In this document: positions 32,616-43,660 of the stretch, one piece after another
Layout: every line of letters starts with the position of its first letter
How positions within the stretch are numbered: position 1 is the stretch's first letter
Source of the DNA: Dipteris shenzhenensis
Taxonomy: Eukaryota > Polypodiophyta > Polypodiopsida > Gleicheniales
DNA length: 64,000 nt
Direction: 5' to 3' (one strand)
Assembly (NCBI GenBank): GCA_047967505.1
Contig: CM106539.1
Notes under the pieces: generated by a model
Databases searched by the model: none
Told to the model about the DNA's origin: nothing
What the model saw: only the letters and a program-made list of their open reading frames with translations
Translations under genes and position numbers: made by a program

Positions 32616-33878
32616 GTGGTGCAAGGATATAATTTATTTAGTGCCAGACTCATATACAGACAACTGTTTTTGCAAGAAATGCACTCTCCCATGGCTGGAC
32701 ATGCGGGTGTGACTAAGACACATGAGAGAATAAAAAAGAGCTTTATCTGGGAAGGCATGTGGCAGGATGTGGTTAAGTACGTGGCTGAATGCTTGCCTTG
32801 CCAATAGAATAAAGTGGGCAACAAATTACCCGCAGGTCTCTTGCAGCCATGACCCATTCCTGAGGATGGACGCACATAGCAACGGATTTCATCATAGGAT
32901 TGCCTTCTATTGAGAAGGGATGGGACAGCATCTATGTTGTGGTGGATAGAATGACAAAACAAGCCCACTTCATACCCACGAGGACCCGTTATTTAGCATC
33001 ACAGGTTGCTTGGCAATTCATTGAGCATGTCTTTAAGCATCATGTCCTTCCTCAAGAAATTGTCAGTGATAGACATGCAAAATTTATGGGTTACTTTTGG
33101 TGGCAGGAGTTCTTTACAGAAGTGGGTACTTTGCTCACACCTAGCACTGCATACCATCCTGAGACTGATGGATAGTTGGAAAGGGTGAACAAATGGGTGG
33201 AGAAATATGTGAGGCACTTTTGTCATGATACTCAGAAGTCTTGGGATAGATGGTTGGCACTTGCTGAATATTGCTACAACAATACCAAGCATCTTTCTAT
33301 TGGCATGAGCCTGTTTGAGGCAATGTACGGATGCAAGGTTGGAATGCCCTCTTCAATTGCAGACATGGCTGTGAAAAATCAGCAAGCACGGAATGATTTG
33401 GAAAGGATGAATGCCCTTTTGCAGTTGGCTCAAAGGAATATGCAAGATGCCCAAGCCAAGCATAAGAAGTATGCGGATGAACATGGGAGATATCTATCTT
33501 TCAAAGAGGGGGATGATGTGCACTTGCGTTTCCATAAGAACTGTTATGCCTCACTAAAAGGAAACACCAATACAAAGCTTGCTCATAGTATTACGGTCCT
33601 GACAAGATCATTCGCAAGGTTGGAGAGGTAGCGTATCGATTGGAGCTACCTAGAGGCTAGTACCTCCAAGATCCATGATGTTTTCCATGTATCCTTGCTG
33701 AAACCACATGTGGGACAGCATGTGCACGTCCTATCTGAGTTGCCACCCATGAATGAGGAGGGTCACATTTTCTATATTCTCGAGCACATTGTAGGTTTCT
33801 GAGATCACGTGCTACGCAATAGGGTATCAATTGTGTACCTCATCAAGTGGAAGGGACTCCGTGAGGATGAGTAGTAAT
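32616..33878 (+). pseudogene. Gypsy1 integrase and truncated chromodomain
   Basis: HSPMAGHAGVTKTHERI...CLPCQ is the HHCC zinc-binding module. VVVDRMTKQAHF, VSDRHAKF and LERVNKWVEKY carry the D, D and E of the integrase core, with a TAG just before LERVN (33174-33176). IHDVFHVSLLKPHVG and then RVSIVYLIKWKGLREDE (to about 33873) form the chromodomain start. In intact chromoviruses this domain binds modified histone H3 and guides integration. It ends where Copia B2 begins. Confidence 0.87.
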
Positions 33879-34126
33879 TGTTAGAATTATTATCATATTC
33901 TAGGCAGTGGCCAATGTAATGTAATAAGTGGGTTAGGGGCACTTTCCCTCTGAGGTTTTTCCCCCTAACCACAATCTAATCCCTAACTATGGTTAGTGGA
34001 TGAGATAGGGTTTTGTCACTTAGACAAAACCCCTCACTTCTCTTTTGTACTTCATTTCAGTCCACTATTCAGCAGACTTACGTTCAGCTCACTCTCTTGC
34101 TCACTCTTGCTCTCTTTTTGTTCACA
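33879..34126 (+). repeat. Copia B2 5' LTR
   Basis: 248 bp, starts TGTTAGAATTATTATC and ends TTTTTGTTCACA. It matches the Copia B LTR in several blocks, such as CCAATGTAAT, TTTTTCCCCCTAACC and CTATGGTTAGTG, but is clearly diverged. Confidence 0.82.
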
Positions 34127-35119
34127 TTTGGTATTTGAGCGGGTTCTCCTTGCTCTTGCTCCTGCTACACATTTGCCTTCAGCTCCTGTCCTCCAGCTCC
34201 AGCGCACTCCGTACAGCCCATACGAATGTACGGATTTTGTACTGCCTGACCGTACCAATTTGGGCCACCATCCGTACCACTCTGTGCCGCCACATAGCCC
34301 GCACTGTCGCATTCCATACAACCGTACAACAGATGTCAACTTGCCGCACATCCGTACGACTGTACCATCCGTACGCCTGCTGCATTCATTCCCGCGGCCG
34401 TTCATACTGCGGGTTCCGTACAGTTGCGGCCAATGCGTAGTACAGGTTCGTCCTAGTTTCGTACCAGTCATTCGTACAATGTACGGATTCCGTACATTGA
34501 CTGTTCGTACCATCTTGCTGACAGAGTCTGTACTGCACGTTCGGATCCGTACTGACAGTTCCGTACTGTCAGCTCAGTGCAGGCTAAAGGTGTCCATACA
34601 CATTTGCAGGTGTTTTTGGCAAGGTCCATTTTCAAGCATTCGTGCATTGAGCCATTGTTTGGCTGTGGACTCTAGCAAACATTTCTTTGCAGCAGGTGGA
34701 AGTTTGGGGCTTTTGCAGGGGACTTGAAATTTGAGTGACATTTGCTCAATTTCACCCCAAAATTTGGGGCTTTTGGTTTTGAACTGCAATTTCAGGCATT
34801 TTTGAGGGTTTCAGTTAATTTGCTCTCTTTTGGATGCAATTTCCCTGAAGAAATTGGGGCATTTGGCAGTCGAAAGACCATTTTGGAGATTTGCAAGCAG
34901 TTTTGAACTCAGTGTGAGTCAATTTGCAGACTTTTGCCACTTTTTGCAAATTTTCTTTGTAGATCTTTGGGCATTTGTAGAGCATTGTGGTGCATTTTGA
35001 GCCTTTGATAGGCTGTGATAGTATTTGTCACTGTGGGCAGATTTTGGTTGTGCATTTTGCATCCCAGGAAAGGATTTTACTTGTTCAGTTTGCTGTATTT
35101 TTTAGTTTATCTGGCAAAA

Positions 35120-35510
35120 ATGGCTCAGAACAACCCCAATGAGGTGTTTGGAGTCCTCACACAGGAGGATAAGTTGGATGGCACCAACTACTCCTTGTGG
35201 AGTTTTATGGTTCGCAACATCTTGGTTGGCAGACAACATCTTTGGGATTCTGTCAATGGAGATGAAGCAAGGCCAGATTCTGTGGCTACACCTGTAACTC
35301 CTATAGCTGGAGGCAGGGTTAGAGGTCAAAGCACAAGTAATTGGAGCTGCTGCTCCAGTGGCTCCCACAGCAGAGCAGAAAAGATGGGATTCTAGGGATG
35401 CACAAGCTCTATCAGTGATTTCTCTTTTTGTCAAGAGGTTCATTATTCCTCACATTTGGTCATGCAAGACCTCAAAGGCAGCTTGGGAGATTTCTGAGAC
35501 TGAAACTGAT
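35120..35510 (+). pseudogene. Copia B2 gag N-terminus
   Basis: MAQNNPNEVFGVLTQEDKLD then GTNYSLWSFMVRNIL, close to the Copia B gag start. After one frame change it continues as VKRFIIPHIWSCKTSKAAWEI and stops matching at about 35490. No zinc knuckle or pol follows. Confidence 0.85.
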
Positions 35511-37355
35511 GCATAGCAGGACGGAAGTGCCTGCAAACAAAATTTTCAGTTGGCGGATTTTGGGCTGATGAGGGGCGCTAAGTTTAGGGCCATTTTGGTG
35601 TTTGGTGCAGGAGGAGGCAATCTAGCTCTTGAGTATTGTGTTCGCAATTATTTTGATTTGTTGTGGGCATTTCTAAATGGCTGAAAATTAAGTATTTGCT
35701 GGTTATTATCTGTTCACTGCCCTTTGGAGTTTTTGAAGGCCGGTTTCATAAGGTGTTGAATGAATTGAAATGGATGTTTAAATTTAGCAAAACTCAGATA
35801 TAAATCAAGGGCACAACCCACACAAATATTTCTTTGGGGGAGAGATGTTTTGAAACATGCTACAAGGTTTGAAACGTTTCTCTCTTCAAAGAAGCACGTC
35901 TCTTATGACTATGCTTTGAGAAGAGCCTTCACGAACAAAAGGGAGGAATTTTTTATTGTCGAGCAGTGGCACAATTAGTTGCTTTGATACAAGCATGCAT
36001 CTTGAGTCACCTTCATGATGAAACGACACTAGACGTCAAATGTGGGCTTCATCTGCCACAGAATCCTATGGGAGTAATCCATCAAGAGATGAGAACTATC
36101 CCGCATTGACTATTATATGTCTTATTGAGCCATGAGATTACCACCCCAGTGGAAAACAAAACATGTTCTCGGCCATTTGGTATACCAGTCACCATGTACT
36201 TATCCTAAGAGATGAAAATAATGTCTAACTTCTGCCAAACCTCAATGCTAATGAAATAATGAAGAAGTCCCAAATGTGTCATCTAGTCAGTGTATGCTGT
36301 AGGTGTTGGGACAATTTTTGGCAGGTTTTGCACTTGAATTTCTACATCTTGTACGTCTTGAATGTTCTCTTCCTAGTTCTGAAGCGCTTTTCTATGTACT
36401 TGTGTGCACACATTGAAGAGAGATAAAGTGGTTGTAGTATCCTAGCATTTCTTCTGAATTGGATGATTTGTGCTCATAGTTGGTGATTGATGCAAGGTCA
36501 TTGGTATCCTGAAAACATGGTATCAGAGTCATTCTTCTGAGCTAGTCGTACATGTTGAGACTCTCTGACAGTCAAAGGCCACAATCAATTGATTGCATTG
36601 GAGAAACTGAAGTTCTATTGGTCAAGTGCAAAGTACCGGTAGGAAGGGAGATGATTTACAAATATATTACGAAAGTGAAACCTTTAACCATCTAGTCACA
36701 GCTTCATACCCACCTTTCATGCCCCTCTTATTGCTAGCTGCATGGATGAGGAAAGTGCTTGAAGTATAATGCCTACATTTCCGCTATGTACCCTACGAAT
36801 GCCATATAGGATAGTCTTGCATTCAAGGTATGATTTCTAGTGATTTTCATATGTTATGCTCAGCTTATGAATTGATGATGGATAGCAATTTCAGTAAGCT
36901 TTGAGTTGAGATGCATATTGCATTTTGCATTTCTATTTTAGAAGAATGAAAGCTACTTTTCGTATTCAGTCTGGCATTTGCATTTTTGGAATTTGATTGA
37001 ACATTCTATTCTTCCGTCTCATTTGTGTTCTACCACTTTTTAGAATTCCATGCTTAAAATCCCTTGTGGTCTGGACCAGTGAATCCCACAGTGAGGATGG
37101 TGAAACCTTGAAATTCCCGATCGCTTAAGATTATCTGTGTCTTCATCTATGAGCCTCCATCTTAAAATTTGCCGATTTTCTCTGATTTTCAGGCTGCTAC
37201 ATCAGGTCAAAGGGGCTTTGCACACAATACATTTTACCTTCATTTGAGGTCCTTATCAGTAACATTTTTAGATTAGAAATGATATTTGCTCCTTTACTTA
37301 GACTTGTGTTGTGCTTTTTTCTTGAGCGAAGTTTTGTCGACATTAACAAAAGCAG
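35511..37355. other. Unassigned region upstream of the first importin exon seen
   Basis: No coding similarity. It includes an LTR remnant (36304-36517). T-rich stretches and CAG (37191-37193, TCTGATTTTCAG) would suit a splice acceptor, but I cannot identify an exon there. The region is probably an intron or 5' flank of the importin-alpha gene. Confidence 0.45.
36304..36517 (+). repeat. Probable Copia 5' LTR remnant with primer site
   Basis: Starts TGTTGGGACAATT, ends CCTGAAAACA, and is followed by TGGTATCAGAGTC, a near match to the initiator-Met tRNA primer site. No internal coding region or second LTR was found. Confidence 0.6.
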
Positions 37356-37590
37356 GCTGGTTACAGTGCGAAATGTTGCTGGACAAAGGAGGAGGCAGCA
37401 AGCAATCAGTGTTGGCAGGGAGAGAAGAGATGCTCTTGTACGTGCAAAGCGCATGCGAAGAGCTGATGGTAGTGATGCAGACACTATGGGAAATGAAGAG
37501 GTTACCATGTATGGGGAAGGTTCAGACAAAGCATTAGATGAGGACACCTTCCATGCTGTTGAAGATCTCAAGTCAGCAGTTTTCACAGTG
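37356..37590 (+). CDS. IMPA9: Importin subunit alpha, N-terminal exon
   Basis: Encodes TVRNVAGQRRRQQAISVGRE, then RRDALVRAKRMRR, an acidic stretch and AVEDLKSAV. This resembles the N-terminus of plant importin-alpha 9 (the IMPA-9 type), whose basic N-terminal region stands in for a classical importin-beta-binding domain. The start is an acceptor choice (AG at 37354-37355 or 37365-37366). The 3' end is not fixed: donors near 37573, 37579 and 37587 are possible, with different fits to the next exon. The initiator Met is not in this exon; earlier exons are unseen. The protein would carry NLS cargo through the nuclear pore. Confidence 0.7.
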
Positions 37591-37781
37591 TATTTCTCAG
37601 ACTGTAGACACTTGTAATCTAAACTTATGAATTTGACTTTCAAAAGACAGGTTTTCACCAATCATAATTTTGCATATGTGTATTACTTGAACTATTCACA
37701 GAGTCGGTGATTTGTGTTTTTTGTATGTGGGTGATACTTGGATCAATAGTTCTTGCAGTTCGCCCTTACATGTTCCTGCAG

Positions 37782-37935
37782 GGTTAAAGGGTCTTTACAG
37801 AGAAGGATGGAAGCACTAAGAAGATTGAGGCGAGTATTGTCTTGCAATTCGAGGCCTCCTGTGGATGCAGCCATACAGGCAGGAGTAGTACCTGTTTTGG
37901 TGAAGTGTCTTGAGTTTGGCTCCAGTGACGAGCAG
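37782..37935 (+). CDS. IMPA9: Importin subunit alpha, first ARM-repeat exon
   Basis: Acceptor TTCCTGCAG (ends 37781) and donor GTATGA (37936) bound an exon encoding RVKGSLQRRMEALRRLRRVL, then PVDAAIQAGVVPVLVKCLEF and GSSDEQ, the first Armadillo helix set. An alternative acceptor at 37758 (CTTGCAG) would add eight codons in the same frame. The exon ends on a codon boundary, and the next begins on one. Confidence 0.85.
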
Positions 37936-38113
37936 GTATGATTTCTAATTCCATGAGAAGCTGTATCGTGGATCTACTCATTAGCTCCCTTTTAGTCTGT
38001 GTTTATTCTCTTTGCATAGCTCTAGGTTTGAGGCATGATTGGTGTGTGAGAAGCGATTTTGGTACTTATAATATCTGGAGTGTGTTTTGATTTTGCTGTG
38101 CCTTGGTTAACAG

Positions 38114-38216
38114 CTTGTGGAAGCAGCCTGGTGTTTGACCAACATAGCATCTGGTGATTCAGACCAAACTGGAGCTGTCATGCCAGCTTTGCCGCTTCTG
38201 ATTGCACATCTTGGAG
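38114..38216 (+). CDS. IMPA9: Importin subunit alpha, ARM-repeat exon before the giant intron
   Basis: Acceptor GTTAACAG (ends 38113) and donor GTTAAT (38217). Encodes LVEAAWCLTNIASGDSDQTG and AVMPALPLLIAHLG, with one base left over. The AWCLTNIASG motif is diagnostic of importin-alpha ARM repeats; the Trp lines the NLS-binding groove. The leftover G pairs with AA of the exon at 63734 to make a Glu codon. Confidence 0.92.
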
Positions 38217-38315
38217 GTTAATGCACTGCTTGGTTTCTTTTTTTCACCATGTTCTAATACTTGTGTTTGGAACAACAAAAAATTCTAAATTTGTACGATT
38301 TGATATATTCTAGTT

Positions 38316-38716
38316 GTACAAAGGTATACTTTAGTATTTTCTTGTACATTCAGTTGTGTTATTTGGCTTCCGTGAGGGCTGGCCACTTGGCACCCCTGTT
38401 GTATTATCCCATATACAATTAGGTGCTGGCCCTCTTTCCAAGACCTATAAAAGGGGCTTCAGCTGTACTTGCAAGGTAATCAAGATCAATAGACTTCATT
38501 TTTCAAGCATCAGCCCTGATTGGCTGTACTGAATCTAGCCTTTGGCTAGCGAGCACCATGCGAGCTGTCTACATTCCATGTCGTCTTCCTAGTAAGAGTG
38601 AAAATTTCCTTCTCTTTTTGTTCTACTTCTGCTATTTCTAGTATTCCTGCTATCTAGCTTCTCTAGTTTGCCCAAACTAGTTACTGTTAGCAGTCTGTAG
38701 AAGAAGTTATGTTACA
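38316..38716 (+). repeat. Gypsy2 5' LTR
   Basis: Ends GTTATGTTACA just before GTTGGTACCAGAG (primer-site position). TATA box CTATAAAAGG at 38446-38455. The left boundary is approximate; homology with the 3' LTR fades left of about 38316. Confidence 0.75.
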
Positions 38717-39644
38717 GTTGGTACCAGAGAAGATTTTGTGCCAGATCAAGGGGATTTTGTGGTCCATTTGTTCTGAAATTTGGAGTATCATATCCTGAGC
38801 CAGGCTACCGCTGTGCAAAAATTTCATCGCTAGAGGTGCCAGGGATCCTGTTCTGCCATGTGTCATCCATCTAGTGGGTCGAATTTTCAGAGTGTTAGAA
38901 ATTGGGGCTTTTTGGATCAATTGAGATCTCTTGAATTCCTGATTCTCCCTCAGTGCTGGAATCTTGAAAATATGGAGAATTAACTCCACATTGTGGGCTT
39001 TATGTCTGACGCTGCTAGAAAAGCCAATAGATAGCGATCTGCAGTTTGGATTCACCAAATTCATCCCTAATCTCTAGAGGCTGTTCCTGGAATTTGGGGA
39101 AGATCTGAGTTCATATGTAGGAAGCATGAGCAAATTCTCTGGCTGCGGGATCTAAACCTGCTGCGATCTGCACTTTTACAGCTCTGTTTTTACCAGTTCT
39201 GGTGCAAGGTGTTGCTCAGCTATTCTGAGAGTGCTGGCCAAGCGTGATTGTGGCCTGATCAAGGTTTTTCGAGTCTTGGGCAGTTGGTTTTCAAATGAAA
39301 CAGCGATCTATGTAATGAATTTGGCTACTTCTGCATTTCAGGTGCAATCTTGCTGGTTTCTACTCCTATTGGCTCATTGCTACCTTCTGTACTAGTATAT
39401 GCCTAGTCACTTAGAAATTCTGAAGTTTTCAAAAATGAAAAAAATTTGACTGCAAGAATTTGGAATTCGGGGCTTCTGGTTATAATATTGGAGTTTTGGG
39501 ATTTCCCTGTGATTGTATATCCCATGGAGAATCTTTGCATTCAGATTTGCATTGAACATTGAGGAAATTTGATTTAAAGATGAGGAAATTTGGGGCATTG
39601 ACTCCAAGGAAGTGTGCTTCTAATTCCAGGAAGGGCAATCAGAA

Positions 39645-40590
39645 ATGGACTATGAAGAGGCTCAAGAATTCGGCCTAATAGAAGGAACTGCAAATTTGGT
39701 TGCTGCACCTACTGAAGATGTCCAGTTGATTGGCCATGAACGAGTTGCAATTGTCCCTTCTATAAAATCCATGAGCCCATCCACACGATTTCATAGTCAA
39801 TCATCCTCTCACCCCACCACAGGACTAAGCTTAATTTAGAGGGCTTGATGGCAATAATGCTCGAGCAGCAGGAACAAATGATGGAGAGGCAGAGTAAATT
39901 GGTGTGGCAACTCTTGGACCAACAGCAACAGTTTATTGGTCAATTTGTTCAACTCACCTCAGCTTTGGAGCAGAGGGTTGATGGTGTGGAACAAGATTGC
40001 AGGACTAAGTTTGATAATGCCTTAACTCATTTGAGAACTATAAGGAGTGATGTGAATTTAGTCGGGAGTAGGGTTGAGCCTAAAGGAAAGGAGATTGCTA
40101 GGGATGAGCGGTGCAACGTGGCTCAGCTAGCATTACATCAAGCAGTTTTGGAAGCTATCTTAATTTTCTAGGGGAGTTGATGAAAAGCAGAGGATGATTA
40201 AGTTTATCCATGGTTTGTAGCCAGCTATTGCTTTTGATGGGATGGCATCTAGACCCAAGACCTTGGAAGATATTTGAACCAAAGTACAATTCCGAGGAGA
40301 AATCCATTGGTATTGGGTATTTCCAGAAATCAGCCAAGGTGGACACTATTCATTGAAGAAGCTCCAATGCACTGTGGTTTCTAGCATTTATAAAGATTGG
40401 ATTCATAATAGTCAAGAAGAATATATGGAGACTGCTGCTTTCTTTGAAGCTTTACAAGATCCTCGTTGTAGGGATTGCCCAAAGTATGCTTTGAAGAATG
40501 GGCTCATAGGTATTTGGATAGAGTTTATTTGGTGCCACATTCTTCCTTCAAGAAGCAAATCCTGGAAGAGTTGCAAAATTTTCCCTTGTC
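39645..40590 (+). pseudogene. Gypsy2 gag, joined by deletion to the pre-integrase region
   Basis: 39645-39840 opens MDYEEAQEFGLIEG. 39845-40171 encodes a Gln/Glu-rich coiled-coil-like stretch (MLEQQEQMMERQSKLVWQLL) typical of chromovirus gag. FIHGL-PAIAFDGMASRPKT follows in another frame. By 40484 the frame reads YALKNGLI then VPHSSFKKQILEEL, which normally sits between RNase H and the HHCC motif. Protease, RT and most of RNase H are therefore deleted. It ends at the Copia X junction near 40590. Confidence 0.75.
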
Positions 40591-40699
40591 TGGTCCGCTT
40601 TACCTGACCAGTTTGGTTGGTTAACTCGACGAGGTTGGGTTTCCGTCCGGGAAAAACCCATCCTGTCGTGTAGCCGCCTCAGCCAGACGGCCTTGGTTA

Positions 40700-42750
40700 C
40701 TGAGCCACATGCTCTTAATTGTGATGCAAATCTGCTCGTGTCTAGCTCCTCCCCAGTTTGCATCACTTCGGTATCCTTGTTATGTTGCGGCTTCTGCAAG
40801 AACCGCAACTCTGCGTGCCAAGGCATCTGTACGAACGAGCTCAACACCCCCTTTGGAAGACTTAGGGCCAATCTGGTATGCCGCAACCAATTTGATGAAC
40901 CTACAAGTGTTGAGTACAGCGGGGCAGTAATCTGCTCACAAGGGCCATCCGTTGTACAGGGCCTGACCCCCTCAGCGGCAATCTACTGTCCCAAAAGTTT
41001 CTAGCGGCTCATGTACAAACCGTCTTTGTGGAACAAGACAGCCCCGGATTTGTGGGATCTCTGGAGCTATGGTCTGCATAGGTCTACTCGAGGCTGGGAG
41101 GACTAACACTTGTGATCACAGATTCTGCTTGGAAGCTTGCCTCATACTGAGCTCCAGAGTCCATATGCCTCTGCCCGCATGTGCAGTGCCTTGTGTTTTG
41201 CTATCAACTGGCAAGCCATCCACAATCAGTATCAAATAGCATGCCATGGCATATCTACAGCCAACTTTCACGCGTCACCATCTTGTCCACTAGTAAGAGA
41301 AGATGGAAGGGAGAGTTTGTAAGCACCATGATCCACTCTTCCGCCCCAAACCACTTGTCCTGTGACAATGTCCGAGATGGCCACGGAACGCTCATCGAAC
41401 TGTACCCGTTTGCCAGTCTAGCATATCTCGTGCACTGACCAGAATTGAAAGCTCAGTGATGGTACAAAGAATCCCTTGGAGGAATGCTTCCCTCCTTTGC
41501 CATCCGGAAGGGTCTCGAGCCCTACCTCTTCACAAATTGGAATCGTGGAATTATTACCGAGGGACACATCGCCTGACTTCAACTGAAAGTCTTGGAACTT
41601 TGTCCGAAATGGAATCATGTGCCGAGAGGCACCGCTATCAAGCATCCACTCTCTAGTCTCACCAACTTTGAGGGCGGCCCCCCCTCCCCCTAAAATGAGG
41701 AAGGATCCATGGCCTACAAATGAACAAAGGCGGGGTGATAGCTGCAGCCGAGGAACCGGTAACCTTGTGTCGATTTCTCTCAGGGCACTTTCTCGAGTAG
41801 TGACCCTTCTGGCCGCAATGTTTGAATGTACGCTCGGCCTTCAAGGCCTGTTTCTCTGCATGAGTTTTCTATGAGGATGAGGATGAAGAGTTTCACTTCC
41901 CTTTACCTTTTCTTTGTCCTTGGTTCTCTTGGGCAGCCAAAGCCTTCGCATCTCCTCCTTGTGGAGGGCTTTGAAAACGTTCCTCCTAATCATTAGTTCT
42001 TACCACGTGAGTGTGTTCAACCTCCCGCTAGTGATACGGGAAGAATAGAAAGCTGAATACTGGGATGAAAGATGAGACAATAGGTGTGATGGCCATATCC
42101 TTAGACGAAATCTCCTTTCTTGGCTGGAGCTCCTCTTGTTGAAGTGCCTGGAGCTTGTTGATGTGTTGTCGTATTGTGGCTGACTTGGCAGGATTCAACA
42201 CTCTCATCTACACTTCGAAGGAGACTTGACTGTAGAGGGACACCAGGTGCTCCCATATCCCCTTGGCCAGCATCATGTGCTTGATGTGGTTGATAACCTG
42301 AGGAGTACAATTCAAGAATATAAAGGAATGGACATCTGCATTTACTTGATTCCAGAGTTGGGCCAAGGTCTCGGCCTCCTTCCGCTCGAGGATCCCAAGG
42401 TTCTCTGCAACTTGGTAACGCCTACAAGGATGAAGTCAGCCATGCCATAAGACTGAAGTACAGGCTCCATCATCACTCTCCAAATTCCGTAGTTGTTGGC
42501 ATTCAACTGACAATCAACGAGAAAGGTGGTTAGAACGGGATCTTGACTTGTTTCTCTGCCATCTCGAGCAAAGTTGCCATTGCAAAGGGGTGGAGCACTA
42601 GCTCTTGTGAAGAACGGGGTGGGAAAAGAAAAGAGGTAGGAGGCTGGGGAAAAAAGAGGGGAGGAGGCTAGAAGAGAATGGGGGAAGGGAGAAGAGTCTG
42701 TTCCAATGCTTGTTGCCTGCAACACCTCGCAACACTTCCTTGCTGTCAAC
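40700..42750 (-). pseudogene. Copia X gag and protease
   Basis: From 42750 leftward on the minus strand: FLVDCQLNANNYGIWRVMM and LQSYGMADFI (gag start), then in shifted frame VNADVHSFIFLNCTP and LAKGIWEHLVSLYSQ. The knuckle region FKHCGQKGHYSRKC (about 41800-41845) has lost its first Cys. MLDSGASRHMIPF (41600-41645) is the protease site, followed by LPDGKGGKHSSKG and FVPSLSF. About 40700-41410 keeps only faint GAG-pre-integrase similarity. Confidence 0.78.
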
Positions 42751-42891
42751 GCCTTGCAACACCTTCTCCAAAGAATCGCCTTCGACTCCGAACTGGCCTT
42801 GCCTTCTTCAAGCGCTCCTCTGCATCCGATCTGTCCACTCCTTCAAGCAAACCCTGTCAACCCCAAAAGCTAAGTGCTTGGATGTTACGTG

Positions 42892-43150
42892 TGTGAGAGA
42901 TTGCGGAGAGAGAGAGAGCAAGAGAGTGAGAGCTTGAAAGCTGAAAGCTTGAGAGCTGAGTTGCAATAGAAGAGTGTAAAGAGTACAACTCAAGAGTTAG
43001 AGATAAGGTTTTTTCCTAGTGACAAAACCTTAGTAGTCACTAACCATAGTTAGTGAACTAACTGCGGTTAGGGGGAAAAACCTCTTAAAGAGGGAAAAGT
43101 GCTTATTAAATTACATTGGTCACTGCTGAATTATATCTATAATTCTAACA
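42892..43150 (-). repeat. Copia B 3' LTR
   Basis: 259 bp. In plus orientation it starts TGTGAGAGATTGCGG and ends TATAATTCTAACA. It lacks the 11 bases CCCTAACTAGC-like present near 47670 in the other LTR; otherwise nearly identical. Confidence 0.92.
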
Positions 43151-43185
43151 CCCCCCTGCAGTGCCAATGTCATGTACAAGGCTGA

Positions 43186-43660
43186 TCAATCACCAAACGG
43201 ATATAAGTTCAGGGCACTGCGAAATGCCTCAAACTTTTCACGTGGTAGTGCTTTGGTGAAAATATCTGCAACGTTGTCATGTGTGGACACAAAGATCATA
43301 CTGATCTCTCCTGCATGCAACTTCTCTCTGACATAGTGATAGTGAACCTCAATGTGCTTCGTGTGAGCATGAAACACTGGATTCTTTGCCACTGCAATGG
43401 CACTCTGACTATCAGTGAGAATTGGAGGAGGACCCTCCAAAGACAGATGAAGATCAGCAAATAGACGTTGCAGCCAGACACATTCAACTGTTGCTATGAA
43501 AGCTGCCCTGTACTCAGCTTCACATGATGAGGTAGCCACTGTAGATTGTTTCTTGCTCAGCCAGGAAATGCAAGATTTACCCAAAAAGAAACAATTGCCA
43601 CTAGTGGACTGCCTAGTGTCATAATCACCAGCCCAATCTGAATCACTCTAGGCATGCATC
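43186..43660 (-). pseudogene. Copia B RNase H
   Basis: Encodes CISWLSKKQSTVATSSCEAE, YRAAFIATVECVWLQRL, ILTDSQSAIAVAKNPVFHA and NVADIFTKALPREKF, a full Copia RNase H C-terminus ending at a stop at 43186. It is one frame away from the RT frame, with the shift near 43600-43680, in the DSDWAGD region. Confidence 0.88.

Larger units (their letters stand above)
28741..33878 (+). mobile_element. Gypsy1: Ty3/Gypsy chromovirus, internal region only
   Basis: Plus-strand order gag, protease, RT, RNase H, HHCC, integrase, chromodomain. This is the Gypsy order, with integrase after RT, and a C-terminal chromodomain marks a chromovirus. Stops and frame changes are spread throughout, and two insertions break gag (29165-29935) and RT (31122-31550). 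The chromodomain is cut at 33878 by Copia B2. LTRs were not identified. Confidence 0.88.
33879..35510 (+). mobile_element. Copia B2: 5' part of a Copia element
   Basis: 5' LTR (33879-34126), primer site-like TTTGGTATTTGAGC, a CCGTAC-rich leader (about 34195-34570), a GGGGCTTTTG motif zone (34706-34865) and the gag start at 35120. It is homologous in plan and sequence to Copia B (42892-53253). Everything after the first ~125 gag residues is missing. It is inserted in the Gypsy1 chromodomain. Confidence 0.85.

Noticed and set aside
28741-33878. Endogenous pararetrovirus (caulimovirid) instead of Gypsy
   Set aside because: HHCC, a D-D-E integrase and a chromodomain are present, and no movement-protein-like frame is visible; this is a chromovirus.
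36304-36517. Complete LTR element around the LTR remnant
   Set aside because: Only one LTR-like segment and a primer-site match; no gag, pol or second LTR.
40590-40680. Diverged 3' LTR of Copia X
   Set aside because: Short patches such as CGAGGTTGGGTTT resemble the 5' LTR at 53750-53790, but alignment fails on both sides; I could not support it.
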